Of a DNA stretch of 57,130 nucleotides, positions 24,498 through 32,984 are shown piece after piece; the first letter of the stretch is position 1; each line of letters begins with the position of its first letter. A program made the translations under genes and the position numbers. The notes below the pieces were generated by a model. That model saw nothing but the letters and a program-made list of their open reading frames with translations. It made no database searches and had not been told where the DNA came from. This stretch comes from Ruminococcus sp. Phil11 (lineage in GTDB: Bacteria > Bacillota > Clostridia > Oscillospirales > Ruminococcaceae): positions 1-57,130 of the forward strand of contig MSGZ01000010.1 in NCBI GenBank assembly GCA_001940925.1, written 5' to 3'.

Positions 24498-24998
24498 TCA
24501 GACCCCGCTTTCCGCAGACAGTGCCGCGAGCTTGGCCTTGCGTTCTCTGTCCTTCTTGGCGCGTCTCTGTGCTCTGAGCTCCTCGCGTTCGGCCTCGTAA
24601 GCCTTGAGCCGCTTCTCGGACCACAGCTCGGCGTAATTGCCGACGCCGACCACGACGACCTTATCGGAAAAGCCTGCATACGCGATCAGCTGCTCCGGAA
24701 TGGTGATCCTTCCGTTTTTGTCCGGAGGGATCCTTGCCGTATCCTTCGCGTAATCGCGCAGCTCGTCCTTGATGTCCTCGTCATCGCAGCCCTCTTTCTC
24801 GAAGGCCGCCTTGATCCGTTCAAGCTCATCATTATACCCCTTCTCCGAGCGCACGACCAAAAAGCCGCGGTTGCCCGCATCCGGAGAGGTATAAAGTGCT
24901 TCACCGATTGCATAGCGAAAAGCTGCAGGGAAGCTGATACGTCCGCGCTGATCCATCAAAACGGTCTGACTGCCAGACATGCTGGTCTGTCCTTCCAT
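24498..24998 (-). CDS. mraZ: Transcriptional regulator MraZ
   Basis: MraZ is a ring-forming DNA-binding protein that controls its own division and cell-wall operon. ATG 24998 is preferred (GGGAGG 10 nt upstream); a GTG at 25019 is possible. The 166-residue protein has the two AbrB-like halves with their DxxGR signatures, MDQRGRISFPAAFR near residue 15 and PPDKNGRITIPEQL near residue 91. A highly charged tail of about 35 residues (EEREELRAQRRAKKDRERK type) makes it longer than the usual 143. It is the first gene of the cluster. Confidence 0.95.
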   Translation of the reverse strand: MEGQTSMSGSQTVLMDQRGRISFPAAFRYAIGEALYTSPDAGNRGFLVVRSEKGYNDELERIKAAFEKEGCDDEDIKDELRDYAKDTARIPPDKNGRITIPEQLIAYAGFSDKVVVVGVGNYAELWSEKRLKAYEAEREELRAQRRAKKDRERKAKLAALSAESGV

Positions 24999-25295
24999 AT
25001 TGTCAGCGCCTCCCTTCACAGCTTCCGCAGGGAGATGCCCGTGAACCTCCGGAGACAGAAGCAGCCGCGCCGTTTCTGTCTCAGCGCGTGCTGTTCCGAT
25101 CCGAATTTCCGGCCGGAGCCGGTATGCGTTCCGCGGGTGGTACCATCACTCTGCTCGCATTCTTTTCTTCTCTTCTACACATTTTCTGTACAGTGCAGAT
25201 CGGGTGCCGTTTTCCTGCCGGAGATGCCCCGAAGCGGTCGTTTCCGCTCCCTTTGACTTCCCCGCAGTGGTTGAGCCTCCCTTTCCTGCCCTCTT

Positions 25296-25324
25296 ATTAT
25301 ATCATGAGTGTTCCCGATTGTCAA
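25296..25324 (-). promoter_or_regulatory. Sigma-70 promoter of the mraZ division/cell-wall operon
   Basis: On the minus strand TTGACA (25324-25319) and TATAAT (25301-25296) are both consensus and 17 bp apart. The 5' leader is about 290 nt. Just past the expected start the leader carries three GGGA-containing blocks (AAAGGGAGG, CGGGGAAG, AAAGGGAGC) about 20 and 11 bp apart, possible MraZ boxes. Confidence 0.85.
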
Positions 25325-25772
25325 GCCCCCCGCCGGAAAAGTTCCGCTGCCTTCCCGCGATAAAAAAGAACGTCCGTTTTGTCAGATTCGTTCATGCGAA
25401 ACTGCACGTATATACGCTGTTTTTCGCGTGTGAAAGCCGTTCGGAAGGACACGCCCCGTTCCGGCAGAAACGGCGTGTTTTCGCCAAAAACAGAGCAAAA
25501 TCATCCATGTCGATTCGACAGAAACAATATAGATTTCAGAACCCCGTTTTGTGCACATTTTACAATTACTTAAAAATCAATATATAGGCGGTGTGCAGGT
25601 TTTGCAACACTACATCTTGTGTTTCAGAGTGAAAACAAACAGGTTTTCTGCTAGATTTGCCTGCTGCCGCCCCGAAAAAATTTTTATGATTTATGATATT
25701 TTTATTTTGTGAGCCGGATTTTTAACCATTTCAGCATAAAAAGCACCTCAATCCCTTCAAAAACCCGGTTCC

Positions 25773-26017
25773 GGGCATCAATGGGCAGCGGCGCGGAGCC
25801 CGCGCGGGCATTTCCTGAAGGCTGCCGCGGGAACACGGGCATAATTTCAGGCATATCCGCCCGTCAATCCCCTTCGGGGCATCAATGGGCATGGCAGATC
25901 AGGGAATCGCATGGTATCCCATGCCCGCAGCATTCCGGCCCGCAAAAAAGCGTGATCCGGGCACCAATGGGCAGCAGCGCGGAACCCGCACAGGCATTTC
26001 CTGAAGGCTGCCGCGGG
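25773..26017. repeat. Three copies of a dispersed intergenic repeat
   Basis: GGGCATCAATGGGCA stands at 25773-25787, again at 25878-25892, and as GGGCACCAATGGGCA at 25959-25973. The first and third continue with a 50-bp core (25781-25831 and 25967-26017) of the form GGCGCGGAGCCCGCGCGGG, CATTTCCTGAAGGCTGCC, GCGGG. GCGCGG/CCGCGC is a palindrome. No gene is supported between 25330 and 26130. Confidence 0.75.
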
Positions 26018-26131
26018 CTTCCTGCAGGATTTCAGTGCGCACTTGCTTTCGGATCCCGTGCTGTTTTCCCCCGCATTCAGCGCAGAAATAACCCGCCCCG
26101 GCCGCAAATCCGATTTTTTCTGATTTACCTC

Positions 26132-26160
26132 TTTACAATATTGCGAAAATCGTGTATAAT
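26132..26160 (+). promoter_or_regulatory. Sigma-70 promoter of pyrH
   Basis: TTTACA (26132-26137) and TATAAT (26155-26160) are 17 bp apart, with the start codon 33 bp further on. It opens the long plus-strand run to ispG. Confidence 0.8.
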
Positions 26161-26193
26161 AATATCGTATATCATGACTTCGGAGGTATTCCA

Positions 26194-26904
26194 ATGGAAC
26201 TCAAATACAAGCGCGTACTCTTGAAGGTCAGCGGCGAAGCCCTCGCCGGTGAGAAAAAGACCGGTCTGGACTATGATGTCATCATGCCGATCTGCCGTGC
26301 GATCAAGCGCTGCGCAGATGCCGGCGTGCAGGTCGGCGTCGTCGTGGGCGGCGGTAACTTCTGGCGCGGACGCTCGTCCGGTGCCATGGACCGCACCCGT
26401 GCCGACCACATCGGTATGCTGGCGACCGCAATGAATGCGCTCGCACTGGCAGATGCTCTCGAGGATCTCGGCTGCGAGGTCCGCGTGCAGACCGCACTGA
26501 CCATGGCCAGCGTCGCGGAGCCGTACATCCGGAACCGTGCGATCCGCCACTTTGAAAAGGGCAGGATCGTGATCTTCGGCTGCGGAACCGGCAACCCGTT
26601 CTTCTCGACCGATACCGCTGCAGCACTCCGTGCCGCAGAGATCGAGGCCGATATCCTGATGAAGGCGACGATGGTGGACGGCGTTTACGACAAGGATCCG
26701 AACAAGTATCCCGATGCCAAGAAGTACGAGAAGCTGACCTTTACCGAGGTCGTCAACAACCAGCTCGGCGTCATGGATTCGACCGCAGCAGCACTCTGCC
26801 GCGACAACGGCATGACCGCTCTGGTCTTTGATCTGCGCAGACCCGACAACATTTACGATGCCTGCATGGGTCAGAGCATCGGAACACTCGTGATTCCGGA
26901 ATAA
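26194..26904 (+). CDS. pyrH: UMP kinase
   Basis: PyrH phosphorylates UMP to UDP for pyrimidine nucleotide and UDP-sugar supply. The 236-residue protein starts [20 protein letters not shown] and shows [20 protein letters not shown] (phosphate binding), [40 protein letters not shown] and [20 protein letters not shown], all typical of bacterial UMP kinase. GGAGG precedes ATG 26194. It is followed by frr, the usual order in Firmicutes, though rpsB and tsf are not upstream here. Confidence 0.98.
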   Translation: MELKYKRVLLKVSGEALAGEKKTGLDYDVIMPICRAIKRCADAGVQVGVVVGGGNFWRGRSSGAMDRTRADHIGMLATAMNALALADALEDLGCEVRVQTALTMASVAEPYIRNRAIRHFEKGRIVIFGCGTGNPFFSTDTAAALRAAEIEADILMKATMVDGVYDKDPNKYPDAKKYEKLTFTEVVNNQLGVMDSTAAALCRDNGMTALVFDLRRPDNIYDACMGQSIGTLVIPE

Positions 26905-26991
26905 TCCGGAACCGAACGGCTGTTTTCCCGTTCATTATTATAATAGTATACCGCATACTCAATCAAAATCTGAAAAGGGAGATGAATCACC

Positions 26992-27558
26992 ATGAATGAG
27001 ATCATCAAGGAAAGACTGGACAAATCCGAAAAGAACATGAAAAAGGTCATTGACCGCCTGCAGGAGGAATACGGTTCCATCCGCGCAGGACGGGCAAACC
27101 CGGCTGTGCTGAACAAGATCCCGGTGGATTACTACGGCACCCCGACCCCGATCAATCAGGTCGCGGCCGTCGCGGTCTCCGAGGGCAGAAACCTGCTCAT
27201 CACCCCGTGGGACCCGACCATGATCCGCCCGATCAGCAAAGCGATCCTCGCTTCCGATCTGGGCATCACCCCGACCGATGACGGCAAGACGATCCGTCTG
27301 GTGTTCCCGCAGCCGACGGAGGACCGCCGCAAGGAGCTCGCCAAGACCGCAAAGAAGTACGGCGACGAGGCAAAGGTCGCGATCCGCAACGAACGCCGCG
27401 ATCTCATGGAAAAGTTCAAGAAGCTCAAGAAGGACTCCGAACTGACCGAGGACGATCTCGCGGAAGCAGAGAAGAAGGTACAGAAGCTGACCGACCGCTT
27501 CACCGAGGAGATCGACAAGGCCGTTTCCGAGAAGGAAAAGGAGATCATGAGTCTCTGA
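26992..27558 (+). CDS. frr: Ribosome recycling factor
   Basis: RRF splits post-termination ribosomes with EF-G. The 188-residue protein has the family's EYGSIRAGRANPAVLNKIPV, DYYGTPTPINQVAAVAVSEG, LLITPWDPTMIRPISKAILA and DDGKTIRLVFPQPTEDRRKE segments, and a long charged C-terminal helix. RBS AAAAGGGAG is 9-10 nt upstream. It lies 87 bp after pyrH and 31 bp before uppS. Confidence 0.98.
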   Translation: MNEIIKERLDKSEKNMKKVIDRLQEEYGSIRAGRANPAVLNKIPVDYYGTPTPINQVAAVAVSEGRNLLITPWDPTMIRPISKAILASDLGITPTDDGKTIRLVFPQPTEDRRKELAKTAKKYGDEAKVAIRNERRDLMEKFKKLKKDSELTEDDLAEAEKKVQKLTDRFTEEIDKAVSEKEKEIMSL

Positions 27559-27589
27559 GATTCAGGAAAACATAAAGGAGTCTGTTCCA

Positions 27590-28318
27590 ATGGCAAAAAA
27601 ACATGAACCGCCTGTCCCGCAGGATATGATGCCGAAGCATATCGCGATCATCATGGACGGCAACGGCAGATGGGCAAAAAAACGCGGAATGCCGCGCACC
27701 TACGGACATGTACAGGGCGCGCTCGCGTTCCGGAAGCTGCTGCGCTATGCAAACGATATCGGCATCAAGTATATTTCCTTCTATGCGTTTTCGACGGAGA
27801 ACTGGAAGCGTCCGGACGACGAGGTCCACGCGCTGATGGATCTGATGCGCAAGTATCTGAAGGAAGCCTACGATCATTTCGATCTGCGGACGCGCTTTGT
27901 GCTGCTCGGCGACGAGGACGGCTTTGAATCCGACCTGCGCCAGCAGTTCATCGACATCCAGAAGGATACCGACGACTTCGAGAAGATGACCGCGGGCATC
28001 GCGGCAAACTACGGCTCCCGCCACGAGATCACCAGCGCGGTGAAGCAGATCGCGCAGCAGGTGAAAAGCGGTGCGCTGCAGCTGGAGGACATCACCGAGG
28101 ATCTGATCTCGCAGCATCTTTATACGAAGGATATGCCGGATGTCGATCTGATGATCCGTCCGGGCGGTGAACAGCGCATCTCCAATTTCCTGCTCTGGCA
28201 GTGTGCTTATGCGGAATTTTATTTCTGCGATACGCTCTGGCCGGATTTCGATTCCAAAGAGCTGGACAAGGCGATCGTTGAATTTGCAAAAAGAACCAGA
28301 CGATTCGGCGGACTCTGA
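27590..28318 (+). CDS. uppS: Isoprenyl (undecaprenyl) diphosphate synthase
   Basis: UppS condenses isopentenyl units in cis to give the C55 lipid carrier of peptidoglycan. The 242-residue protein has HIAIIMDGNGRWAKKRGMPR with the catalytic aspartate, the FSTENWKRP segment and DVDLMIRPGGEQRISNFLLW with YAEFYFCDTLWPDF. It feeds the carrier used by MraY and MurG, encoded on the other strand of this window, and depends on isoprenoid precursors made through Dxr and IspG, encoded just downstream. Confidence 0.97.
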   Translation: MAKKHEPPVPQDMMPKHIAIIMDGNGRWAKKRGMPRTYGHVQGALAFRKLLRYANDIGIKYISFYAFSTENWKRPDDEVHALMDLMRKYLKEAYDHFDLRTRFVLLGDEDGFESDLRQQFIDIQKDTDDFEKMTAGIAANYGSRHEITSAVKQIAQQVKSGALQLEDITEDLISQHLYTKDMPDVDLMIRPGGEQRISNFLLWQCAYAEFYFCDTLWPDFDSKELDKAIVEFAKRTRRFGGL

Positions 28319-28411
28319 TCCGGTATGGATCCCGCCGGTGCCGCATACACTGAACTGCATGCGGCTGCTGACGGCTTCTGCGGTTCTGCACTGCAAATAC
28401 TGAATTGGAAT

Positions 28412-28440
28412 GGAGGCGCGGCGTTCTGCCGCATATCGTT
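28412..28440 (+). promoter_or_regulatory. cdsA ribosome binding site with an intervening hairpin
   Basis: GGAGG (28412-28416) is 24 nt from the only ATG in frame, too far for direct use. Between them GCGGC (28418-28422) and GCCGC (28428-28432) form a hairpin; folding it leaves 9 nt between GGAGG and ATG 28441. Confidence 0.6.
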
Positions 28441-29274
28441 ATGACTAAACGACTGACAACTGCTGCGATCGGCGTTGTGATCGCACTGCTTGTGCTGTTC
28501 CTGCACAATTATATCATTCTGCCGATCGCCGCCGGTCTGATCTCCGGCATGATCGTTTATGAATACCTGCGCGTCAACAAGCTGCTGCGCTATCATCTGA
28601 CGACCGGTGCAGCGATGATCTACGCACTGGTGCTGCCGCTGCTGCAGGTCGGCATGAATGCAAGATACCGCAGCATCCTGACCGTCGCGGCCGTGACCGG
28701 CGTGCTGTTCGATTATGTCCGCCACAAGAAGAAAATGTCCGACCGGACTGTATTCTGCGCACTCGCCGGCATGATGCTGCTGCCCCACGCAATGGCATCC
28801 GCGGTGACGCTGAACAATGCGCATGAGCAGCACGGCGTCGCATATCTGGTGCTGGCACTGGGCGGTGCATGGATCGCGGACAGCGGTGCGTTCTTCGTCG
28901 GTACCTATCTCGGCAAGCAGAAGCTCTGCCCGGAGATCAGCCCGAAGAAAACGATCGCCGGCTTTATCGGCGGTATCGCTGCGAATATCGTGTTCTTTAT
29001 CCTGTTCTGTGCCGTGTATCTCGGCATCATGACGAAAAAGGGCGTTGCCATGCATGTGAACTGGTTTACGGTCATCATGCTCGCAATGGTCTGCGCAGTG
29101 CTCGGCACGCTCGGCGACCTTGCAGCCTCGACGATGAAGCGTCAGCTCGGCGTCAAGGATTTCGGCAAGATCATGCCGGGTCACGGCGGAATGCTGGATC
29201 GCTTTGACAGCGTCCTGCTCGTGCTGCCGTTCTTCACTGCATTCGTGCAGGCGACCAACTTCTTCGAGTTATAA
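28441..29274 (+). CDS. cdsA: Phosphatidate cytidylyltransferase
   Basis: CdsA makes CDP-diacylglycerol from phosphatidate and CTP for phospholipid synthesis. The 277-residue membrane protein starts MTKRLTTAAIGVVIALLVLF and has about eight helices. The diagnostic C-terminal signature is present: AASTMKRQLGVKDFGKIMPG with HGGMLDRFDSVL, preceded by IADSGAFFVGTYLGKQKLCP and ISPKKTIAGFIGGIAANIVF. The start codon choice is explained by the hairpin-shortened RBS. It is followed by dxr after 15 bp. Confidence 0.95.
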   Translation: MTKRLTTAAIGVVIALLVLFLHNYIILPIAAGLISGMIVYEYLRVNKLLRYHLTTGAAMIYALVLPLLQVGMNARYRSILTVAAVTGVLFDYVRHKKKMSDRTVFCALAGMMLLPHAMASAVTLNNAHEQHGVAYLVLALGGAWIADSGAFFVGTYLGKQKLCPEISPKKTIAGFIGGIAANIVFFILFCAVYLGIMTKKGVAMHVNWFTVIMLAMVCAVLGTLGDLAASTMKRQLGVKDFGKIMPGHGGMLDRFDSVLLVLPFFTAFVQATNFFEL

Positions 29275-29289
29275 TAAAGGAGCTCAGCT

Positions 29290-30438
29290 ATGACAAACAG
29301 CGTTGCAATTCTCGGATCGACCGGCAGTATCGGCACACAGGCGATCGAAGTCGCGCAGAAGCACGGCATCAAAGTCACCGCACTGGCCGCCAATACGAAG
29401 GTCGATGCGCTGGTGCAGCAGGCGCGTGAACTGCGCCCGGAGCTGCTTTGCATCGCAGACGAATCCAGATATCCCGCATTAAAAGAAGCGGCAGCCGGTC
29501 TTGGCTGCCGCCTTTTGGCAGGAATGGACGGTCTCTGCGAGATCGCACAGCATGAAAGCACCGGCACTCTGCTCAATTCCGTGGTCGGCATGGTCGGCCT
29601 TCTCCCGACACTGACCGCAATTGAAGCAAACAAACCGATCGCACTGGCGAACAAGGAAACGCTGGTCGCGGGCGGCGCACTGGTCATGCAGGCAGCGGCA
29701 GACCGCGGCTTGCCGATCTATCCGATCGACAGCGAGCATTCCGCGATCTTCCAGTGCTTACAGGGCAACAAGCGTTCCCAGTTAAAGAAGATCATCCTGA
29801 CTGCTTCGGGCGGACCGTTCTTCGGCAAGACAAAGGCCGACCTGCAGAACACGACCGTCGAGCAGGCACTCAATCACCCGAACTGGAGCATGGGCAATAA
29901 GATCACGATCGACTCTGCCACGCTGATGAACAAGGGGCTTGAATTCATCGAAGCGCGCTGGCTGTTCGATCTGGAACCCGACCAGATCGAGATCGTCGTG
30001 CACCGGCAGAGTGTGCTGCATTCCGCCGTTGTGTATCAGGACGAATCCATGATCGGACAAATGGGTGTGCCGGACATGAAAATTCCGATCCAGTACGCGC
30101 TGCTCTATCCGGAACGGCTCCCCTGCCCGACCAAGCCGCTTTCGCTGACTGACTACGGCACGCTGACCTTTGCAAAGCCGGATTACGAAACCTTCGACTG
30201 CCTGACCGCCTGCATCGAGGCAAGCAAGACAGGCGGCAGCGCACCGGCGATCGCGAACGGCGCGAATGAAGCAGCCGTCGCGGCATTCCTTGCGCGGAAG
30301 ATCCCGTTCCTGCGCATTGGCGAGCTGGTGAAGGCGGCACTCCGCGAGATCCCGTCCGCACCGCTCACCTGCTATGACGACGTTGTCGCCGCAGATCAGG
30401 CCGCGCGTGATTTCGTCGCAGCACAGATCGCATCATGA
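29290..30438 (+). CDS. dxr: 1-deoxy-D-xylulose 5-phosphate reductoisomerase
   Basis: Dxr makes 2-C-methyl-D-erythritol 4-phosphate with NADPH, the first committed step of the MEP isoprenoid pathway. The 382-residue protein has SVAILGSTGSIGTQAIEVAQ (NADPH fold), KPIALANKETLVAGGALVM, PIDSEHSAIFQCLQGNK with the metal-binding acidic residues, LTASGGPF, and NHPNWSMGNKITIDSATLMN with KGLEFIEARWLF. All active-site segments are intact. Its stop overlaps the next gene as ATGA. Confidence 0.98.
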   Translation: MTNSVAILGSTGSIGTQAIEVAQKHGIKVTALAANTKVDALVQQARELRPELLCIADESRYPALKEAAAGLGCRLLAGMDGLCEIAQHESTGTLLNSVVGMVGLLPTLTAIEANKPIALANKETLVAGGALVMQAAADRGLPIYPIDSEHSAIFQCLQGNKRSQLKKIILTASGGPFFGKTKADLQNTTVEQALNHPNWSMGNKITIDSATLMNKGLEFIEARWLFDLEPDQIEIVVHRQSVLHSAVVYQDESMIGQMGVPDMKIPIQYALLYPERLPCPTKPLSLTDYGTLTFAKPDYETFDCLTACIEASKTGGSAPAIANGANEAAVAAFLARKIPFLRIGELVKAALREIPSAPLTCYDDVVAADQAARDFVAAQIAS

Positions 30439-31109
30439 AGGCAAAGCAGCTTATATATCCGCTGGCCGCGGCCGTCATCTTCCTTGCCGGCATGATCGCG
30501 GCGGAGCAGATCCTGTCCCCGCCCTACGCGGTCAAGAGTGCGGTCAAGGTCATATTGATTCTGCTGCTCACCGGCATCGGCATGAAGCTTTCCGGCAAAG
30601 ACTGGAAAACCTGCATCCGCTTCCGGAAGATGCAGCATCCCGCTGCACTGATCGCGATCATGATCGCGGTGATCCCGGCGGTACTGCTCGGATTTTATCT
30701 GCTGCGGGATCAGCTTGACCTGCCCGCAATCCGGCAGGGACTCATGGAAAAGGAACAGCTCACCAAACAGAACTGCCTGTTTGTGTTTGCGTATATCGCA
30801 CTCTGCAATTCGTTTCTGGAAGAAGCGTTTTTCCGCGGCTTCCTGACAGAGAGCTTCCGCAGTGCGGGAATGAAAAAAACAGGGGCTGCGGTCAGCGCGC
30901 TGGCATTTGCGGTCTATCACCTCGGCATTGTGGACAGCTGGCTCAGTCTCCCGATGCTGCTTCTGTGCATCGGACTGCTCTTTTGCGCGGCACTGTTCCT
31001 GCAGTGGATCTGCGACCGCTACGACAGCATGAAGGCAAGCTGGCTCGTGCACGGCTGCGCGAATCTCGCGATCAACGCGGTCGGCATCCTGCTGATCTTT
31101 TTTCTGTGA
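30435..31109 (+). CDS. CPBP family intramembrane glutamic endopeptidase
   Basis: The 224-residue protein has about seven membrane helices and the three CPBP/Abi motifs: EEAFFRGFL (EExxxR), FAVYHLGI (FxxxH) and VHGCANLAIN (HxxxN). Members cleave within membranes and include CAAX-processing and bacteriocin-immunity enzymes; the substrate here is unknown. ATG 30435 overlaps the dxr stop by 4 nt, so translation is coupled. It lies just before rseP, another intramembrane protease. Confidence 0.9.
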   Translation: MKAKQLIYPLAAAVIFLAGMIAAEQILSPPYAVKSAVKVILILLLTGIGMKLSGKDWKTCIRFRKMQHPAALIAIMIAVIPAVLLGFYLLRDQLDLPAIRQGLMEKEQLTKQNCLFVFAYIALCNSFLEEAFFRGFLTESFRSAGMKKTGAAVSALAFAVYHLGIVDSWLSLPMLLLCIGLLFCAALFLQWICDRYDSMKASWLVHGCANLAINAVGILLIFFL

Positions 31110-31161
31110 CAAAACGCACATTTTCCCGGAATTATCACATTCCGGTTCCGGCTCTGACATC

Positions 31162-31198
31162 ATTTGCGGGTATACTGAATACGGCGCATACCGCAAAT
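31162..31198 (+). promoter_or_regulatory. Hairpin just before the rseP ribosome binding site
   Basis: ATTTGCGG (31162-31169) and CCGCAAAT (31191-31198) are exact complements extended by TAT/ATA after a bulge. The RBS GAAAGGA follows at once. No convincing promoter was seen in the 112-bp gap. Confidence 0.45.
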
Positions 31199-31221
31199 GA
31201 AACGAAAGGACTTTTCAGATC

Positions 31222-32271
31222 ATGAACATCATTACCATTCTCGTTGCGATTCTCTGCTTCGGCATTATCATTATGATCCATGAAGCGGGACATTTCTTCG
31301 TCGCCAAGAAAAGCGGCATCCGCGTGCTGGAGTTTTCGATCGGCATGGGGCCGAAGCTTTTGCAGAAGCAGAAGGGCGAGACAAAATACTCCCTGCGCGC
31401 ATTCCCGATCGGCGGCTACTGCGCGATGGAGGGCGAGGACGAAAACAGCGACGATCCCAGAGCATTCCGCAAGGCTCCGGTCTGGAAGCGGATGCTGGTC
31501 ACGGTCGCGGGCGCGACCATGAACCTGATCCTCGGTCTGGTTCTGATCGTCACGGTCATCTGCATGGACAGCGCGATCACCTCAACGACGCTTGCGGATT
31601 TCCGCACCGACAAGGACGGCAACGATGTCTCCACCTCGTCTCAGTGGCTGAAAACCGGCGACCGCTTCCTTGAGATCAACGGCCTGAAGATCTTTACCGT
31701 GCAGGATATTTCCTACGCGCCGCAGAATGACGACTGCGATACCTTCACGGTCACGGTCGAGCGTGAAGGCGAATGCGTCACGCTGGAAAACGTCAAATTC
31801 TACAACAAGGAAACAAAGGGCCTGCTGGATTTCCGCGTCTACGGGCTGAAAAAGAGCATCGGAAATGTTGTATCCTACAGCGGGCGGCAGTTCGTCTCGA
31901 CCGCACGCCTGATCTGGATCTCGCTGCGCGATCTGCTGCGCGGCAAGTACGGCTTCCACGATCTCTCCGGCGTGGTCGGCATCATCGACAGCACGACCGA
32001 GATCGTCGCGCAGAGCGAGACCCTCCACGACAAGGCCATGAACCTGCTCGACCTGATGTCGTTCATCACGATCAATGTCGGCATCTTCAACCTGATCCCG
32101 TTCCCGGCACTGGACGGCGGCAGACTGGTGTTCCTCATCGTTGAGGCGATCCGCCGCAAGCCGGTTCCTGCACAGATCGAAGGCATGATCCATTTTGTCG
32201 GCCTTGCCGCCCTGATGCTCCTGATGATCGCCGTGACGTTCCAGGACATCCTGAAGATCTTTCAGCGATGA
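31222..32271 (+). CDS. rseP: Site-2 protease RseP (RIP metalloprotease)
   Basis: RseP cleaves membrane-spanning segments of anti-sigma factors and signal-peptide remnants. The 349-residue protein begins with a helix holding the zinc site IMIHEAGHFFVAKKSG (HExxH) and RVLEFSIGMGPKLLQKQKGE. A PDZ domain covers about residues 125-200. The third ligand lies in NLIPFPALDGGRLVFLIVEA near residue 295. The 4-nt ATGA overlap with the next gene suggests they are made together. Confidence 0.96.
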   Translation: MNIITILVAILCFGIIIMIHEAGHFFVAKKSGIRVLEFSIGMGPKLLQKQKGETKYSLRAFPIGGYCAMEGEDENSDDPRAFRKAPVWKRMLVTVAGATMNLILGLVLIVTVICMDSAITSTTLADFRTDKDGNDVSTSSQWLKTGDRFLEINGLKIFTVQDISYAPQNDDCDTFTVTVEREGECVTLENVKFYNKETKGLLDFRVYGLKKSIGNVVSYSGRQFVSTARLIWISLRDLLRGKYGFHDLSGVVGIIDSTTEIVAQSETLHDKAMNLLDLMSFITINVGIFNLIPFPALDGGRLVFLIVEAIRRKPVPAQIEGMIHFVGLAALMLLMIAVTFQDILKIFQR

Positions 32272-32984
32272 AGCGGCTGCGGTTCTACAGCCCCTTCCAC
32301 GGGCATTACTGGCCGCTGATCGCTGCAGTCATTTCAGCAATCGCAGCAGGCGCGGTTGCAGTGTCAAATGAATGGCCGGCAGCAGTCGTGTACCTTCTTC
32401 TGCTGTCCGTTCCGATCGTGGTTCTGGCTGTCAGTTATATCATTATTCAGATGCCGTCCCGCGCAGAGCGCGAAATGATCGCCAATGCAGCTTATCCGCT
32501 CTGGGTACAGGCAGACGAAAAGATCCTGCGCGCTGTCAAAGATCAGAAACAGCAGCTCAGCCCCGGTGTCATCCGCGTGCTCATCGCGCTCGGTTTACTG
32601 GCAGTTTCCTCGCTCGTACCCAAATACAGCAGCGAACCGGAATTCGGTGCAGCGATCGTTTTTGCCATGACCGGTATGTTCGTTCTGGGTGCGGACATGC
32701 TGCTGCGGCACAAATGGCAGTCTGCCGATCAGAGCGCGCTCATGACGGTCATTCCGATCGACCACAGGTTCGATATCAAGCACAGCCGCCGGTTCGGAAA
32801 CATCGGAAGCGAACGCTGGGAATGGTTCCGCCACTATCTGGTCTTTTATCTGCCGGACGGAAGATATGTCCTGCCCGCAGGTGCCAATGCCGGCTATGCG
32901 GAGGTTCTCATCATCGTACAGTATAACGGGATGTATGCATGGATCCCGTGCGCCCAATATTATCCGAAGGGGGATAAGAAATGA
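32268..32984 (+). CDS. Membrane protein of unknown function, paralogue of the next gene
   Basis: The 238-residue protein has two helices near the start (LIAAVISAIAAGAVAV; VVYLLLLSVPIVVLAVSYII) and two more in the middle (VIRVLIALGLLAVSSLV; AAIVFAMTGMFVLGADMLL), then a soluble C-terminal domain with VIPIDHRFDIKHS and YLVFYLPDGRYVLPAGANAG. The VIPIDH and FYLPDG blocks recur in the next protein. I recognise no family. ATGA overlaps on both sides tie it to rseP and the next gene, suggesting a role with the protease or envelope; that is inference. Confidence 0.75.
   Translation: MKRLRFYSPFHGHYWPLIAAVISAIAAGAVAVSNEWPAAVVYLLLLSVPIVVLAVSYIIIQMPSRAEREMIANAAYPLWVQADEKILRAVKDQKQQLSPGVIRVLIALGLLAVSSLVPKYSSEPEFGAAIVFAMTGMFVLGADMLLRHKWQSADQSALMTVIPIDHRFDIKHSRRFGNIGSERWEWFRHYLVFYLPDGRYVLPAGANAGYAEVLIIVQYNGMYAWIPCAQYYPKGDKK

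Noticed and set aside
25130..25155. GGGTGGTACC, resembling the conserved T-box sequence
   Set aside because: The following bases do not match, there is no specifier stem, and no amino-acid gene follows on that strand.
25709..26224. Plus-strand frame with a repeated AEPARAFPE-type peptide upstream of pyrH
   Set aside because: The repetition comes from the intergenic DNA repeat. The frame lacks an RBS and runs over the pyrH promoter and start.
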